NCBI RefSeq assembly: GCF_003590645.1
Contig: NZ_CP031834.1
Span: 1,550,501 to 1,614,500, forward strand
Length of the DNA stretch: 64,000 nt
Direction: 5' to 3'
Source of the DNA: Mesorhizobium sp. DCY119
GTDB taxonomy: Bacteria; Pseudomonadota; Alphaproteobacteria; Rhizobiales; Rhizobiaceae
In this document: one piece after another, positions 43,247-52,770 of the stretch
Layout of the letters: every line of letters starts with the position of its first letter
Numbering within the stretch: the first letter of the stretch is position 1
Position numbers and translations under genes: made by a program
Notes under the pieces: model-generated
The model's database searches: none
The model's input: only the letters and a program-made list of their open reading frames with translations
Told to the model about the DNA's origin: nothing

Positions 43247-44008
43247 CTATTTCGGCGCCATGCGGATCGCGCCGTCGAGGCGGATCGTTTCGCCGTTGAG
43301 CATCTGGTTTTCGACAATGTGAAGCGCAAGGGCGGCATATTCCGATGGCTCGCCAAGGCGCGAGGGGAATGGCACGGCAGCACCCAGAGAATCCTGTACC
43401 TCCTGCGGCATGCCGGCCATCATCGGCGTCTTGAAGATGCCGGGCGCGATCGTCATCACGCGGATGCCGGAGCGGGCGAGGTCGCGCGCCACCGGCAGGG
43501 TCATGCCGACAATGCCGCTCTTGGACGAGGAATATGCGGCCTGTCCCATCTGCCCGTCATAGGCGGCGACGGAAGCGGTGCTGATGATGACGCCGCGCTC
43601 GCCGCCTTCCAGTGCATCGAGCCTGGCCGCGCGGTCGGCGAACAGGCGGATCATGTTGAAGGTGCCGATCAGATTGACCTCGATCACCTTGCGGTAGAGG
43701 TCGAGCGGGTGAGGGCCGTCCTTGCCGACCGTCTTCATGCCGATGGCGATGCCGGCGCAGTTCACCAGAATGCGTGGTTCGCCCAGTTTCGCGGCGATCT
43801 CGGCAATGGCGGCCTCGGCGCTTTCGGCGCTGCTGACATCGCATTCGGCCGCGTATCCGCCGATGTCGCCCGCAACCCTTTGCGCACGCTCGACGCTGAT
43901 ATCCAGAACCCCGACCTTTGCGCCGCGCGCTGCAAGCGCGCGCGCCGTGGCTTCGCCCAGACCGGAACTGCCGCCTGTGACAAGTGCTATCTGGCCGTTG
44001 GGGTTCAT
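43247..44008 (-). CDS. Short-chain dehydrogenase, 3-hydroxyacyl-CoA dehydrogenase type 2-like
   Basis: The 253-residue enzyme has the cofactor motif [11 protein letters not shown] near residue 10, NCAGIA near 85, and the catalytic Ser/Tyr/Lys in [23 protein letters not shown] read in sections. It is close to the type 10 17-beta-hydroxysteroid dehydrogenase group, which acts on 3-hydroxy-2-methylacyl-CoA. AGGAGG ten bases before ATG 44008 sets the start. It is upstream of the racemase-like gene with 12 bases between, so the two likely form an operon for branched acyl-CoA. Confidence 0.88.
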   Translation of the reverse strand: MNPNGQIALVTGGSSGLGEATARALAARGAKVGVLDISVERAQRVAGDIGGYAAECDVSSAESAEAAIAEIAAKLGEPRILVNCAGIAIGMKTVGKDGPHPLDLYRKVIEVNLIGTFNMIRLFADRAARLDALEGGERGVIISTASVAAYDGQMGQAAYSSSKSGIVGMTLPVARDLARSGIRVMTIAPGIFKTPMMAGMPQEVQDSLGAAVPFPSRLGEPSEYAALALHIVENQMLNGETIRLDGAIRMAPK

Positions 44009-44043
44009 GGGCGAATTTCCTCCTGGGTTCAAAGCAAATAAAT

Positions 44044-44117
44044 TTCAGCCCGAAGCGGGTATGCTTCGGGCCGTTTGTGTCAACGACAAACCGTTCCGGA
44101 GGATTTCAACCCCTCCG
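44044..44117. terminator. Two stacked hairpins
   Basis: CCCGAAGC and GCTTCGGG pair at 44049-44070, and TTCCGGAGG with CCTCCGGAA pair at 44093-44116. They lie between the GNAT gene's stop and the short-chain dehydrogenase, so may end the GNAT transcript. Neither has a T-run. Confidence 0.45.
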
Positions 44118-44134
44118 GAATCGGGATGTGAGCG

Positions 44135-44680
44135 TCATGCTACGGAGGCTTGCTCGGCCACGCAATCGATTTGGAGCCCGGCCAGGTCGGCGTGGCAAAC
44201 CTCGCCCGTCAGCGTCGCGACAGCGCCGGGCTGGATTTCGACTGCGAGAATCCGGTCGAGGTCGACGGGGCGCGGCATCGATATCTGCCCGCGCGGGATG
44301 CGCTTGAAGCCAAGCGGGCCGTAATAAGGCTCGTCGCCGACCAGAACGACGGAGGGCGCACCGGCTTTCTTCGCCGCGTCCACCGCCATCGCCACGAGCT
44401 TGCGGCCGATGCCCATGTTCTTGAAGGCGGGGCGCACAGCAAGCGGTCCGAGCAGCAAGGCGCGGCCTTCGCCGGCGGCAATCCAGGTCATCCGTACCGA
44501 GGCGATCACCGCGCCGTCATAGGTCGCGACGAAGGACATTTTGCGTTCGTGGGGGCCACCTTCGCGGATCTTGTAGGCGGCGCGCGCAAAGCGGCCCGGG
44601 CCAAACGCCTCTTCATTGATCGCGTCGATTTCGGAATCATGTGCCGGCAGTTCCGGCAGGTAGGTCACGGCAAGAGTCAT
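44135..44680 (-). CDS. GNAT-family N-acetyltransferase
   Basis: The 181-residue protein is a GNAT enzyme. The acetyl-CoA site is in LAVRPAFKNMGIGRKLV, with conserved LLLGPLAV before it and YYGPLGFKRIPRG after it. This pattern is seen in the YhbS subgroup. The C-terminus has EVCHADLAGLQIDCVA. The substrate is unknown. It reads away from the hydroquinone reductase gene with a 268-base gap that shows no other gene. Confidence 0.88.
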   Translation of the reverse strand: MTLAVTYLPELPAHDSEIDAINEEAFGPGRFARAAYKIREGGPHERKMSFVATYDGAVIASVRMTWIAAGEGRALLLGPLAVRPAFKNMGIGRKLVAMAVDAAKKAGAPSVVLVGDEPYYGPLGFKRIPRGQISMPRPVDLDRILAVEIQPGAVATLTGEVCHADLAGLQIDCVAEQASVA

Positions 44681-44948
44681 GGTCTTTGCATCCGGTCGAG
44701 GAGACTATCCGCAGCGCATGGCAGCGGTCGGGAAACAGCGCTTGTTTAAGCGCGGGCGCCCATTCGTCGTCGGTCGAACCGAATATGTGCAAAGTGTGTT
44801 GCCATTGAGGTGACCCGCTACCATCAAATTTCGACCTCGTCCACCGGAATTCTTCAATGAAACGATCGCGTTGACGAACTGTTCAGGCAACAAGGGTTTC
44901 TGCCTGCCGCCAGGGTCCCTACATTGTGGCCAACAAAGGAGCATTGCC

Positions 44949-45938
44949 ATGGGACTGCTGGTCGATGGAAAATGGGTGGATCGCTGGTACGATACCAAGG
45001 ATTCCGGCGGACGCTTCGTGCGCCAGCAATCGGGGTGGCGCGACTGGATCACGGTCGACGGCAAGCCTGCGCCGGGCCGGACACGCGGCTTCAAGGCCGA
45101 GCCTGGTCGCTATCATCTCTACGTCTCGCTCGCCTGCCCTTGGGCCCATCGCACGCTGATATTCCGGGCGCTGAAGAAGCTCGACAACATCATCTCCGTC
45201 TCGGTCGTCCACCATTTCATGGGTGAAAACGGCTGGACGTTCCTGACTGATGATGGTGCCACCGGCGACACGCTCTATGGCCTCGACTTCCTGCATCAGA
45301 TCTACACCAAGGCCGACCCCGCCTATTCGGGGCGCGTTACCGTGCCGGTTCTCTGGGACAAAAAGGAGCAGACGATCGTCTCGAACGAGTCTTCCGAAAT
45401 CATCCGCATGCTGAACTCGGCCTTCGACGAATGGGGTGACGCCTCGGTCGACCTCTACCCGCAGGCGCTGCGCGGTAAGATCGATACCATCAACGATCTC
45501 GTCTATCCGGCGATCAACAATGGCGTCTACCGGGCCGGCTTCGCGACGACGCAGGAGGCCTATGAAGAGGCATTCAAGGAGCTTTTCGGTGCGCTCGACA
45601 CGCTGGAGGACCGCTTGTCACGCCAGCGCTATCTGGTCGGCGAGCGGCTGACCGAGGCCGACTGGCGGCTGTTCACGACGCTGGTGCGCTTCGATGCGGT
45701 CTATGTCGGACACTTCAAATGCAATCTGAGGCGGATTGCCGACTATCCGAACCTGTCGAACTACCTGCGCGACCTCTTTCAGGTGCCGGGCGTGGCGCAA
45801 ACCGTCAACATGCGGCACATCAAGGCGCACTACTACGGCAGCCATGCCACGATCAATCCGACGGGCATAATCCCCCTCGGGCCGGAGATCGATCATTTCG
45901 CGGCGCATGACCGCGACCGGTTCAAGAAGGCTGCCTGA
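44949..45938 (+). CDS. Glutathionyl-hydroquinone reductase (Xi-class glutathione transferase)
   Basis: The 329-residue protein is a Xi-class glutathione transferase that removes glutathione from glutathionyl-hydroquinones. The catalytic Cys is in YVSLACPWAHRTLI, the family hallmark, and SNESSEIIRML binds glutathione. The C-terminal half has YPAINNGVYRAGFATTQEAYE and LVGERLTEADWRLFTTLVRF. AAAGGAGC before ATG 44949 supports the start. It is directly next to a convergent Nudix gene, whose stop starts at 45939. Confidence 0.95.
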   Translation: MGLLVDGKWVDRWYDTKDSGGRFVRQQSGWRDWITVDGKPAPGRTRGFKAEPGRYHLYVSLACPWAHRTLIFRALKKLDNIISVSVVHHFMGENGWTFLTDDGATGDTLYGLDFLHQIYTKADPAYSGRVTVPVLWDKKEQTIVSNESSEIIRMLNSAFDEWGDASVDLYPQALRGKIDTINDLVYPAINNGVYRAGFATTQEAYEEAFKELFGALDTLEDRLSRQRYLVGERLTEADWRLFTTLVRFDAVYVGHFKCNLRRIADYPNLSNYLRDLFQVPGVAQTVNMRHIKAHYYGSHATINPTGIIPLGPEIDHFAAHDRDRFKKAA

Positions 45939-46439
45939 TCACCAGTAGGGCGACACTTCCGCTCCATCCAGAACCTCGGCAATGCGGCGCAGCGTTGCCG
46001 GGGTCGTCTCCGGGGGCAGGGCGTCGCGTTTGAAGAAGCCGGCCTCGGCAATCTCGTGATCGCGCCGCTTCGGCGCTGTCTGCCGATAACTTTCGATCAG
46101 ATACAGGGCAACATGGTCGCGCCGGCTGGCCTGGCGGTTGAAGTGCAGGGATTTCAGCACGGCAGGCGCTGTGATTTCGATGTTGCCTTCCTCGACCAGT
46201 TCGCGCGCCAGGGCATCGGCCATGATCTCGCTTGTTTCGACGCCACCGCCCGGTAACTGCCAGCCCGGAACATAGGTGTGGCGAATCAGAAAGACGGCAT
46301 TTTCCTCGCGGTCGTAGACCAGTCCGCGCACGCCCAGCGTCATCGGGCGGCGCAGCAGAAAATAGAAATGAAAGATGTTGGAGCGCAGCCGCGCCCATAG
46401 GCTCTTGCCCTGTTGGGCTTCGCGCTCGCTGATTGTCAT
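45939..46439 (-). CDS. Nudix hydrolase
   Basis: The 166-residue protein carries a Nudix box written GGGVETSEIMADALARELVE followed by EEG, close to the consensus with the metal-binding REL-EE. The segment HTYVPGWQLPGGGVE is typical of Nudix proteins that resemble those for nucleoside diphosphate sugars or mutagenic nucleotides. The substrate is unknown. It is convergent with the hydroquinone reductase and divergent from a metallophosphoesterase 53 bases away. Confidence 0.87.
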   Translation of the reverse strand: MTISEREAQQGKSLWARLRSNIFHFYFLLRRPMTLGVRGLVYDREENAVFLIRHTYVPGWQLPGGGVETSEIMADALARELVEEGNIEITAPAVLKSLHFNRQASRRDHVALYLIESYRQTAPKRRDHEIAEAGFFKRDALPPETTPATLRRIAEVLDGAEVSPYW

Positions 46440-46492
46440 CCTGCGGCAACCGGCTGCTGGAAAGCTGCAAGCTCGTATCCTAAAAGGGGTTC

Positions 46493-47419
46493 ATGTTCAG
46501 GCTTGCACATATTTCCGATATCCATCTGGGACCTCTACCCGCTGTAACCTATCGCGAACTCGCCTCCAAGCGGGCGGTCGGTTATGTCAATTGGCAACGG
46601 AACCGCCGCCGCTACCTGCATGACGGCGTGATCGATGCGATCGTGTCCGACCTGAAGGCCAAGAACCCGGACCATCTGGCGGTGACGGGCGACCTCGTCA
46701 ATCTGGCGCTGGACGGCGAGATCGAACTGGCGAAGCTCTGGCTTGAGATGGTCGGCAAGCCGGAGGATGTTTCGGTGGTGCCGGGAAACCACGACGCCTA
46801 TGTGCCCGGCGCCTTCGACAAGATCTGCCGCGCCTGGGGGCCCTGGATGGCTGGCGACGGGCAGAACGCGCCGGTCGACCGTCATGGTTTCCCCTATTTG
46901 CGCGTGCGTGGTCAGGTCGCCCTGATCGGCGTTTCGTCGGCGCGGGCCACTGCGCCCTTCATGGCCAATGGTTTTTTCCGCGAGGAACAGGCTCACAGGC
47001 TTGGCAGCATGCTTGACGATGCCGGCAAGCGCGGGCTGTGCCGCGTCGTAATGATCCATCATCCGCCCGTGCGAAGCGCTGTTGCCCAGCACAAGCGTCT
47101 GTTCGGCATAAGACGCTTCCAGAAGATCGTCGCCCGCCATGGCGCGGAACTGGTGCTGCACGGACATTCGCATGAACCGTCGCTCTACTGGATCGGCAAG
47201 CGCGGATCGGCACGGGTGCCGGTAGTGGGCGTTGCCGCGGCCGGCCAGGCACCGGGCGGCCACAAGCCCGCCGCCCAGTACAATCTCATCGATATTTCCG
47301 GCGAGGCGGGGGCGTGGGACATTCGCCTCAGCCGCCATGGCTTGACCGGAACGGCGATGCCTCCGTCCGAAATCATGGCGCTGGACCTGACCAGTGCGCA
47401 TGAAACGGTTGGGCGCTGA
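46493..47419 (+). CDS. Metallophosphoesterase
   Basis: The 308-residue protein has all calcineurin-type metal motifs: HISDIHLG at the N-terminus (DxH), TGDLVN (GDxxD-like), VVPGNHDAY (GNHD), MIHHPPV and LHGHSHEPS (GHxH). Two metal ions and a phosphoester substrate are expected. The substrate may be a cyclic nucleotide or a lipid precursor; UDP-2,3-diacylglucosamine hydrolases have a related motif set. The start ATG 46493 is preceded by AAAAGGGG. Its stop meets that of the next, convergent gene. Confidence 0.92.
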   Translation: MFRLAHISDIHLGPLPAVTYRELASKRAVGYVNWQRNRRRYLHDGVIDAIVSDLKAKNPDHLAVTGDLVNLALDGEIELAKLWLEMVGKPEDVSVVPGNHDAYVPGAFDKICRAWGPWMAGDGQNAPVDRHGFPYLRVRGQVALIGVSSARATAPFMANGFFREEQAHRLGSMLDDAGKRGLCRVVMIHHPPVRSAVAQHKRLFGIRRFQKIVARHGAELVLHGHSHEPSLYWIGKRGSARVPVVGVAAAGQAPGGHKPAAQYNLIDISGEAGAWDIRLSRHGLTGTAMPPSEIMALDLTSAHETVGR

Positions 47420-48028
47420 TCAGAACGAAATCTTGATCGCGGAGAGGCGTTCCCAGAACAGGATGGCGGCAACCGCAACGCCGACCAGCGCACCGGCGGT
47501 GATGATGCCAAGCCCTGAAAAGAATGTCTTCCAGCCGTCGGAGCCTGAGGTGCGAAGGGCGGGAGCCGCTTCGGCAACCTCCGCGCTTCGGGCGAAACTC
47601 TGCGCTGGGCCGGCATCCATCAGGCGCTGGCGCTCGACGATGCGTTCGGCGATGTAGCGTGTCACCTGATCGGCGACCGGCTTGATGCTGGTGGATTCGG
47701 CAAGCACGACGCGGCCGATGCGCGTGTCATGCAGGAAACGATAGGTGCGGCGGTCGCGTCCGAGCCCGACATGGCTGACGGCGTCGATCCACAGCCGGGG
47801 CTGCAGGCCGGAGGAGACGGCGAAGTCGAACAGGTCGATATCGGCAGGCACATCGGCAAAGACGGGAGCCAGCTCCTGCGCCAGCAGATCGAGCCGCATA
47901 CGGCTTGCCTCGCGCAGTTCCACCACCACGTCTTCGCGGTCGGCGGCGGCATTCTTGACGTCGCGAATGACGTCGGCGAGCCGGTGCGTCTGGTCGATCG
48001 GCGTGACGTTTTCCCCTGCATCGCTCAT
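47420..48028 (-). CDS. Conserved C-terminally anchored protein of unknown function
   Basis: The 202-residue protein has a soluble part with DLFDFAVSSGLQPRLWIDAVSHVGLG and RTYRFLHDTRIGRVVLAES. One C-terminal membrane helix follows (about 170-192: IITAGALVGVAVAAILFW). I cannot name the family; similar rhizobial genes exist as hypothetical. The start at 48028 has GGAG nine bases upstream. Its last base adjoins the convergent metallophosphoesterase stop. It may be an inner-membrane tail-anchored protein. Confidence 0.72.
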   Translation of the reverse strand: MSDAGENVTPIDQTHRLADVIRDVKNAAADREDVVVELREASRMRLDLLAQELAPVFADVPADIDLFDFAVSSGLQPRLWIDAVSHVGLGRDRRTYRFLHDTRIGRVVLAESTSIKPVADQVTRYIAERIVERQRLMDAGPAQSFARSAEVAEAAPALRTSGSDGWKTFFSGLGIITAGALVGVAVAAILFWERLSAIKISF

Positions 48029-48138
48029 GGGCAGTGGCTCCAAACCCGCGGCTACGTTAACGAACTCTTAACATAGCGAATGTGGCATTGCATCTGTTCC
48101 AACGCCAAATTCGGCAGGTTCGACCGTCCGCGACCGGC

Positions 48139-48897
48139 TCAGCCCATGGTGCGGCGGATGATGTCCAGCACCGTTTCGGATGCTTCCTCAGGCAGCATGT
48201 GGCCGACACCTTGCAGGGGATAAAGCCTGAAGGCCGATGGCAAACCTTCGGTCTGCGAGAAGGGCAAGACCGAATCCTCGGTTCCCCAGACGACGGCGAC
48301 CGGCATGGTCAGCTTCGCCAGCATTTCGCGTGGGATGACGCCCTGCCGGTCATTCTCGGTAATGGCGGCGGCGATTTCGATCAGTTTTTCACGCTGGCCG
48401 TCGATGCTGCGCACCGTCTCCAGCGCCTCGACGGAATCGTCTGCGGGGTGAAATTTCGGTCCCGACATCGCATCGAGGCAGTCTCGAATCTCGGCCTGCG
48501 ATCTTGCCGCCGCAAAGCGGCGCAGCAAGGGTCCGGCGATTTCTTCTCCGAAGCCGCCCGGTGCGAGCAAGGTCAGCGATGCAACGCGGGCAGGGTCGGA
48601 AAGGGCTACCAGTGCCGCAATGGCGCCGCCCATCGAATGGCCGACGAGATGAGCTTTTTCGACGCCACGCGCGGCGAGATCAGCAAGGATTGCGCGTACG
48701 GCGATCTTTGCCGGGCCTGCGTCGGGCCAGCCAAGTGAGCTACCATGGCCGGGCAGGTCATAGGCTATGACGCGATTTTCCGAAGCAAGTTCGATGGCAA
48801 CCCGGTCCCAAATGCCATGAAAGCCGCCGAAGCCATGGATAAGCACGACAACGCGAGAGCCTGTGCCAGTCTCGGCGGCAAAAAGCGGTTGGGTCAT
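48139..48897 (-). CDS. Alpha/beta-fold hydrolase
   Basis: The 252-residue protein has the oxyanion segment VVLIHGFGGFHGIWDRV, the nucleophile elbow HLVGHSMGGAI with the catalytic Ser, an Asp in VVWGTEDSVLPF and a His in QGVGHMLPEEA. It resembles the hydrolase part of acetoin dehydrogenase-type and other esterases. The substrate is unknown. The start at 48897 (MTQPLFAA) is taken because upstream residues lack the fold. It is 98 bases downstream of the winged-helix/TPR gene on the same strand. Confidence 0.85.
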   Translation of the reverse strand: MTQPLFAAETGTGSRVVVLIHGFGGFHGIWDRVAIELASENRVIAYDLPGHGSSLGWPDAGPAKIAVRAILADLAARGVEKAHLVGHSMGGAIAALVALSDPARVASLTLLAPGGFGEEIAGPLLRRFAAARSQAEIRDCLDAMSGPKFHPADDSVEALETVRSIDGQREKLIEIAAAITENDRQGVIPREMLAKLTMPVAVVWGTEDSVLPFSQTEGLPSAFRLYPLQGVGHMLPEEASETVLDIIRRTMG

Positions 48898-48995
48898 CTG
48901 AAGTGATTTCTCCGGCAGGACTGTCTTTTGGCAGCACTTGCTGCCGGGAAAAATAACCGTGGACGACCCGGATGCGGCTTCACTGTGAGAACCGG

Positions 48996-50822
48996 TCAGC
49001 TTGACCCGCCGAGCCCCGCTGCGCGCAACGCATTCACCAGCTTTTCCGTCAGGTCGGCGGGATAGTTGGCCTTCTCGAACGTTGGGCGTGGATCGGCCGC
49101 GAACTTCGGGAAGTCGTTGACGAGCTCGGTTGCTATAGCCTTGGCCTGATCGGTTTTGCCTGAGACATTGAAGGCAATCAGCCGAGCAGCCAGGTAATGC
49201 GATTTCTTCGTTGCCGCCAAAGATTCGGTGGCGCGTGCCGCCCGTTCCATATCGCCGGTCATGAGCTTGGCCAGGAAGAGCCCATAATCCCACCACATCG
49301 GATGGGCGCTCGAAGCTTCGACGGCGTGCTCCATGATGGGCGCGCCGTCGGTGTAGTTGCCCGAGAAGATCAGCGCATAGCCATAGGCGGCCGCCATCGA
49401 GAGATCATAGGTGTTGAGCTCATAGGCCTTGCGCATGAAGCGGATGGCTTCGGTCGGATCGCCGACGCGCGAGTTCAGGAAGCCGTAGGAGCGATGCGTA
49501 TAGGGGCTGGTCGGGCCGGTCAGCACGCCACGATGCGCCAGCGCCAGCGCCTGCTCGGCAGTTGCACCGGGCGGGTAGGGGTGGTGGTCGGTGACTGCTT
49601 CCAGATGAAGTGAGGCCAGTTCACTGTATATCAACGGCGATTTGGCATTTTCTGCCAGCAGTTGCTCGAAACAGCGATAGGCTTCCTCGTGTTTCTGTGG
49701 GGTCTGGTCGAGATAGTAATTGTCGTTGAGTAGCAGGCAGCGCGTGAGCCCGGTATCGGTATCGTTCTGGTCGATGAAGCCGTAGATCGCCCCGGAGACA
49801 GGTATGGTCGCGCTCAAAATGTCGGCGATGCGGTCATCAAGCACCTTCGGATCGAGGTCGGCTGGCGAAAGCGTGCGGCTGACGAGAATTTTTCCGCTGC
49901 CGCTGTGCTGCAGCTCGACCGCCACTGTTCCAGCCGATGTGCCCGGCGATACGTTGAAGACGAACTGGTTGGGATTGACGGGACTTGCGCCGGCCGGAAC
50001 ATCCTTGGCGATGAAGTCGACGGTGTCGAAGCCGGAAAGGCCGGCCCGCAGGACTGTCGCGACCCGCGTCGCGTCGGCATCTTCCGACGCGTTGGTGATG
50101 TAGACGGGCGGCAGTGCCTCGATTGTGGACGATTTTGTGATGCTGCCGGTTTCGGTGAAAGAGGTGCCCGCCAGCGTCGCAACGTCGTCCAGCGTTGCCG
50201 GCTCCGTTATGCGAAACACAAGGAAACCGAGCATGGCGATGATGACGGCCATGGCTCCCCAAAAGAACCAGAGGTGCCGCATGACCTGGGACGCTGGAGG
50301 CAAAGGCTGGGCAGCAGCGATGAAAGCCGGCGGCTGGCCGGCATCTGCCGGTGGTGTATCGGCCTGGATTTGCGGTTGCGCAAGGACGATCGGTTCGTCG
50401 AGGGTTGGGATTTTCGGAGCAGGCTTTACGGTCGCGTCAAACGCGATTTCGTAGGCGGGAACGTAGCTGCCGCGCGGAATGGTGATGCGGATGAGGTCGG
50501 ACGCGCCTTCGGTGGCGAAATACTGTCCCAGAAGTTCTCTCAGGCGCCCGGCCTGCACCCGGACTACGGCGTCAGCCGATGAATCGAAGCCGGCATCCCT
50601 GCCGAAGACGTCGACCGCAATGGCGAAACCCTTGAGCCGGTCAGCACGACCGGCTTGCTCCTGTTCGACCAGGTAACGCAGCAGTTTGCGGGCACGCTCC
50701 GAACGTCCGAAGGTTTCGCTGGCGAGCAGCTTTTCCAGCGTTTCGAGCACTGCGGGGGCAGCAGGCTTATTCTGTGGCAAGCGTCGGACCTTTTTCGAGA
50801 GCGGCGCCGTTATGGAACTCAA
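48996..50822 (-). CDS. Membrane protein with winged-helix-like N-terminus and TPR-type C-terminus
   Basis: The 608-residue protein starts with a DNA-binding-like domain: TFGRSERARKLLRYLVEQEQ, then DSSADAVVRVQAGRLRELLGQYF and RITIPRGSYVPAYEI, which recalls OmpR/CadC winged helices. One membrane helix lies at about residues 186-205 (LWFFWGAMAVIIAMLGFLV). The rest is periplasmic with TPR-like helices around residues 360-560. Such a layout fits a one-component membrane-bound regulator like CadC/ToxR, but the target and signal are unknown. Similar proteins are widespread in rhizobia. Confidence 0.75.
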   Translation of the reverse strand: MSSITAPLSKKVRRLPQNKPAAPAVLETLEKLLASETFGRSERARKLLRYLVEQEQAGRADRLKGFAIAVDVFGRDAGFDSSADAVVRVQAGRLRELLGQYFATEGASDLIRITIPRGSYVPAYEIAFDATVKPAPKIPTLDEPIVLAQPQIQADTPPADAGQPPAFIAAAQPLPPASQVMRHLWFFWGAMAVIIAMLGFLVFRITEPATLDDVATLAGTSFTETGSITKSSTIEALPPVYITNASEDADATRVATVLRAGLSGFDTVDFIAKDVPAGASPVNPNQFVFNVSPGTSAGTVAVELQHSGSGKILVSRTLSPADLDPKVLDDRIADILSATIPVSGAIYGFIDQNDTDTGLTRCLLLNDNYYLDQTPQKHEEAYRCFEQLLAENAKSPLIYSELASLHLEAVTDHHPYPPGATAEQALALAHRGVLTGPTSPYTHRSYGFLNSRVGDPTEAIRFMRKAYELNTYDLSMAAAYGYALIFSGNYTDGAPIMEHAVEASSAHPMWWDYGLFLAKLMTGDMERAARATESLAATKKSHYLAARLIAFNVSGKTDQAKAIATELVNDFPKFAADPRPTFEKANYPADLTEKLVNALRAAGLGGSS

Positions 50823-50928
50823 TCATAGCGTGCTTGCGCCAACTCACAAGTACGCAGAATTTGTCTGGCGCGCACCTTGCCCGATATATCCCCGGGCAAG
50901 GCGCGACATGGTTAACCTCGATCGAGGA

Positions 50929-52635
50929 TCACACCACGCGGTTGGCTGCCGACACCACGGCTTCGAGCGAGGCGGCGACGATGTTGGTGTTGATGCCGAC
51001 GCCGAAAATCCGCCCGCCGGGGTGTTCCATCTCCATGTAGCAAATGGCCGAGGCGTTGGAGCCGCGCTGGATCGAGTGCTCGGAATAGTCGAGCACCGAC
51101 ATGGATACGCCGATATGGCGCGAAAGCGCATCGACGAAACCATCGACCGGGCCGTTGCCGGTGCCGGAAATCGTCACTTCCTTGCCCTGGTCGACGATCG
51201 TCGCCTCGACGATGCGCCGGCCCTTCACCTCGGTATCCGGGAAGGTCTGGTGGTCGACGAATTTCAGCCGCGCGCCGGGCTGGTCGACATAGCGCTCGAG
51301 AAAACGCTCATGGATGCGGTTAGACGACACTTCCTTGCCCTCCGCGTCCGTGATTGCCTGGATGTCCTGGCTGAACTCGACCTGGAGCGGGCGCGGCAGA
51401 TGCAGGCCGTAGTCGGCCTGGAGCACATAGGCGATGCCGCCCTTGCCCGACTGCGAGTTGATGCGGATGATCGCCTCGTAGCTGCGGCCGACATCCTGCG
51501 GGTCGATCGGCAGATAGGGCACTTCCCACAACGGCTTGTTGGCGGTCTTGATCGCCTTCATGCCCTTGTTGATCGCGTCCTGATGCGAGCCGGAAAATGC
51601 CGTGTAGACCAGTTCGCCGACATAGGGGTGGCGCTCCGGGATCTTCAACTGGTTGGAATATTCGTAGACGTCCTTCATGCGGTTGATGTCGGAGCAGTCC
51701 AGTTCCGGATCGACGCCCTGCGTGAACATGTTGAGCGCCAGCGTGACAATGTCGACATTGCCGGTGCGCTCGCCATTGCCGAAGAGCGTGCCTTCGACGC
51801 GGTCGGCACCGGCCAGCAGGCCGAGCTCGGTGGTGGCGATGCCGGTGCCGCGGTCGTTATGCGGGTGCAGCGAGATGATCAGGTTCTCGCGATTGTCGAG
51901 ATGACGGATCATCCACTCGATGCGGTCGGCATAGATGTTGGGCGTCGACATCTCGACGGTCGAGGGCAGGTTGATGATCAGCTTGTTCTCGGGCGTCGGC
52001 TTCACGATCTCGGTGACCGCGTTGCAGATTTCCAGCGCCACTTCCAGTTCGGTGCCGGTGAAGCTTTCGGGCGAATACTGGAAGCGGAAGCCGCCGCCGG
52101 CCTTGGCGGCCATGTCGGTGATCATCTTGGCGGCGTCGGTAGCGATCTGCTTGATGCCGGCGACATCCTTGGCGAAGACGACGCGGCGCTGCAACTCGCT
52201 GGTGGAATTGTAGAAATGCACGATCGGCGAGCGTGCGCCCTGGAGTGCCTCGAAAGTGCGGGTGATCAGTTCGGGCCGGCACTGCACCAGCACCTGCAGG
52301 TCGACCTCATCCGGCACGCCGCCTTCCTCGATGCACCAGCGGGCAAAGTCGAAATCGGTCTGCGAGGCCGACGGAAAGCCGATCTCGATTTCCTTGAAGC
52401 CCATATCGATGAGCAGCTTGAACATGCGCACCTTGCGGTCATGACCCATCGGGTCGATGAGCGCCTGGTTGCCGTCGCGCAGATCGACCGAGCACCAGAT
52501 CGGCGCCTTGTCGATGGATTTGGAGGGCCAGGTGCGGTCGGGCAGGTCGACCTTCTGGTAGGCTTCGTATTTGGCGGAAGCGATGGGCATGCCGGCCGTT
52601 CGCTCGGCAGCGGATACGGGGGTGATCTTGGTCAT
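50929..52635 (-). CDS. leuA: 2-isopropylmalate synthase
   Basis: The 568-residue enzyme condenses 2-oxoisovalerate and acetyl-CoA, the first step of leucine synthesis. Its motifs are SVDLRDGNQAL near residue 46 (metal and substrate), HPHNDRGTG for metal binding, and GNGERTGNVD. The C-terminal domain, about residues 430-568, is the leucine feedback-inhibition part. The long form of about 560 residues is usual in this order. Start ATG 52635 is favoured; an extension to 52686 adds nothing. A leader peptide and attenuator hairpin lie directly upstream. Confidence 0.97.
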   Translation of the reverse strand: MTKITPVSAAERTAGMPIASAKYEAYQKVDLPDRTWPSKSIDKAPIWCSVDLRDGNQALIDPMGHDRKVRMFKLLIDMGFKEIEIGFPSASQTDFDFARWCIEEGGVPDEVDLQVLVQCRPELITRTFEALQGARSPIVHFYNSTSELQRRVVFAKDVAGIKQIATDAAKMITDMAAKAGGGFRFQYSPESFTGTELEVALEICNAVTEIVKPTPENKLIINLPSTVEMSTPNIYADRIEWMIRHLDNRENLIISLHPHNDRGTGIATTELGLLAGADRVEGTLFGNGERTGNVDIVTLALNMFTQGVDPELDCSDINRMKDVYEYSNQLKIPERHPYVGELVYTAFSGSHQDAINKGMKAIKTANKPLWEVPYLPIDPQDVGRSYEAIIRINSQSGKGGIAYVLQADYGLHLPRPLQVEFSQDIQAITDAEGKEVSSNRIHERFLERYVDQPGARLKFVDHQTFPDTEVKGRRIVEATIVDQGKEVTISGTGNGPVDGFVDALSRHIGVSMSVLDYSEHSIQRGSNASAICYMEMEHPGGRIFGVGINTNIVAASLEAVVSAANRVV

Positions 52636-52725
52636 TTTCGGTCTCGTTCTCTTGCCGCCATGCGCGACGCTGCGCGCAACATCCAAGCGGTCTTAAATCA
52701 GAATTTCGGTTCTGTTGTGAAGAGC

Positions 52726-52769
52726 AAAAGGAGCTATGCCTCGGCGGCAATTCGACCGCCGGACGCTCC
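52726..52769 (-). terminator. Attenuator terminator before leuA
   Basis: On the minus strand GGAGC, then CGGCGG, pair with CCGCCG and GCTCC to make a long stem, followed by TTTTGCTCTT. It starts right after the leader-peptide stop codon (52771-52773), as expected of a transcription attenuator. Confidence 0.75.
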
Positions 52770-52770
52770 C

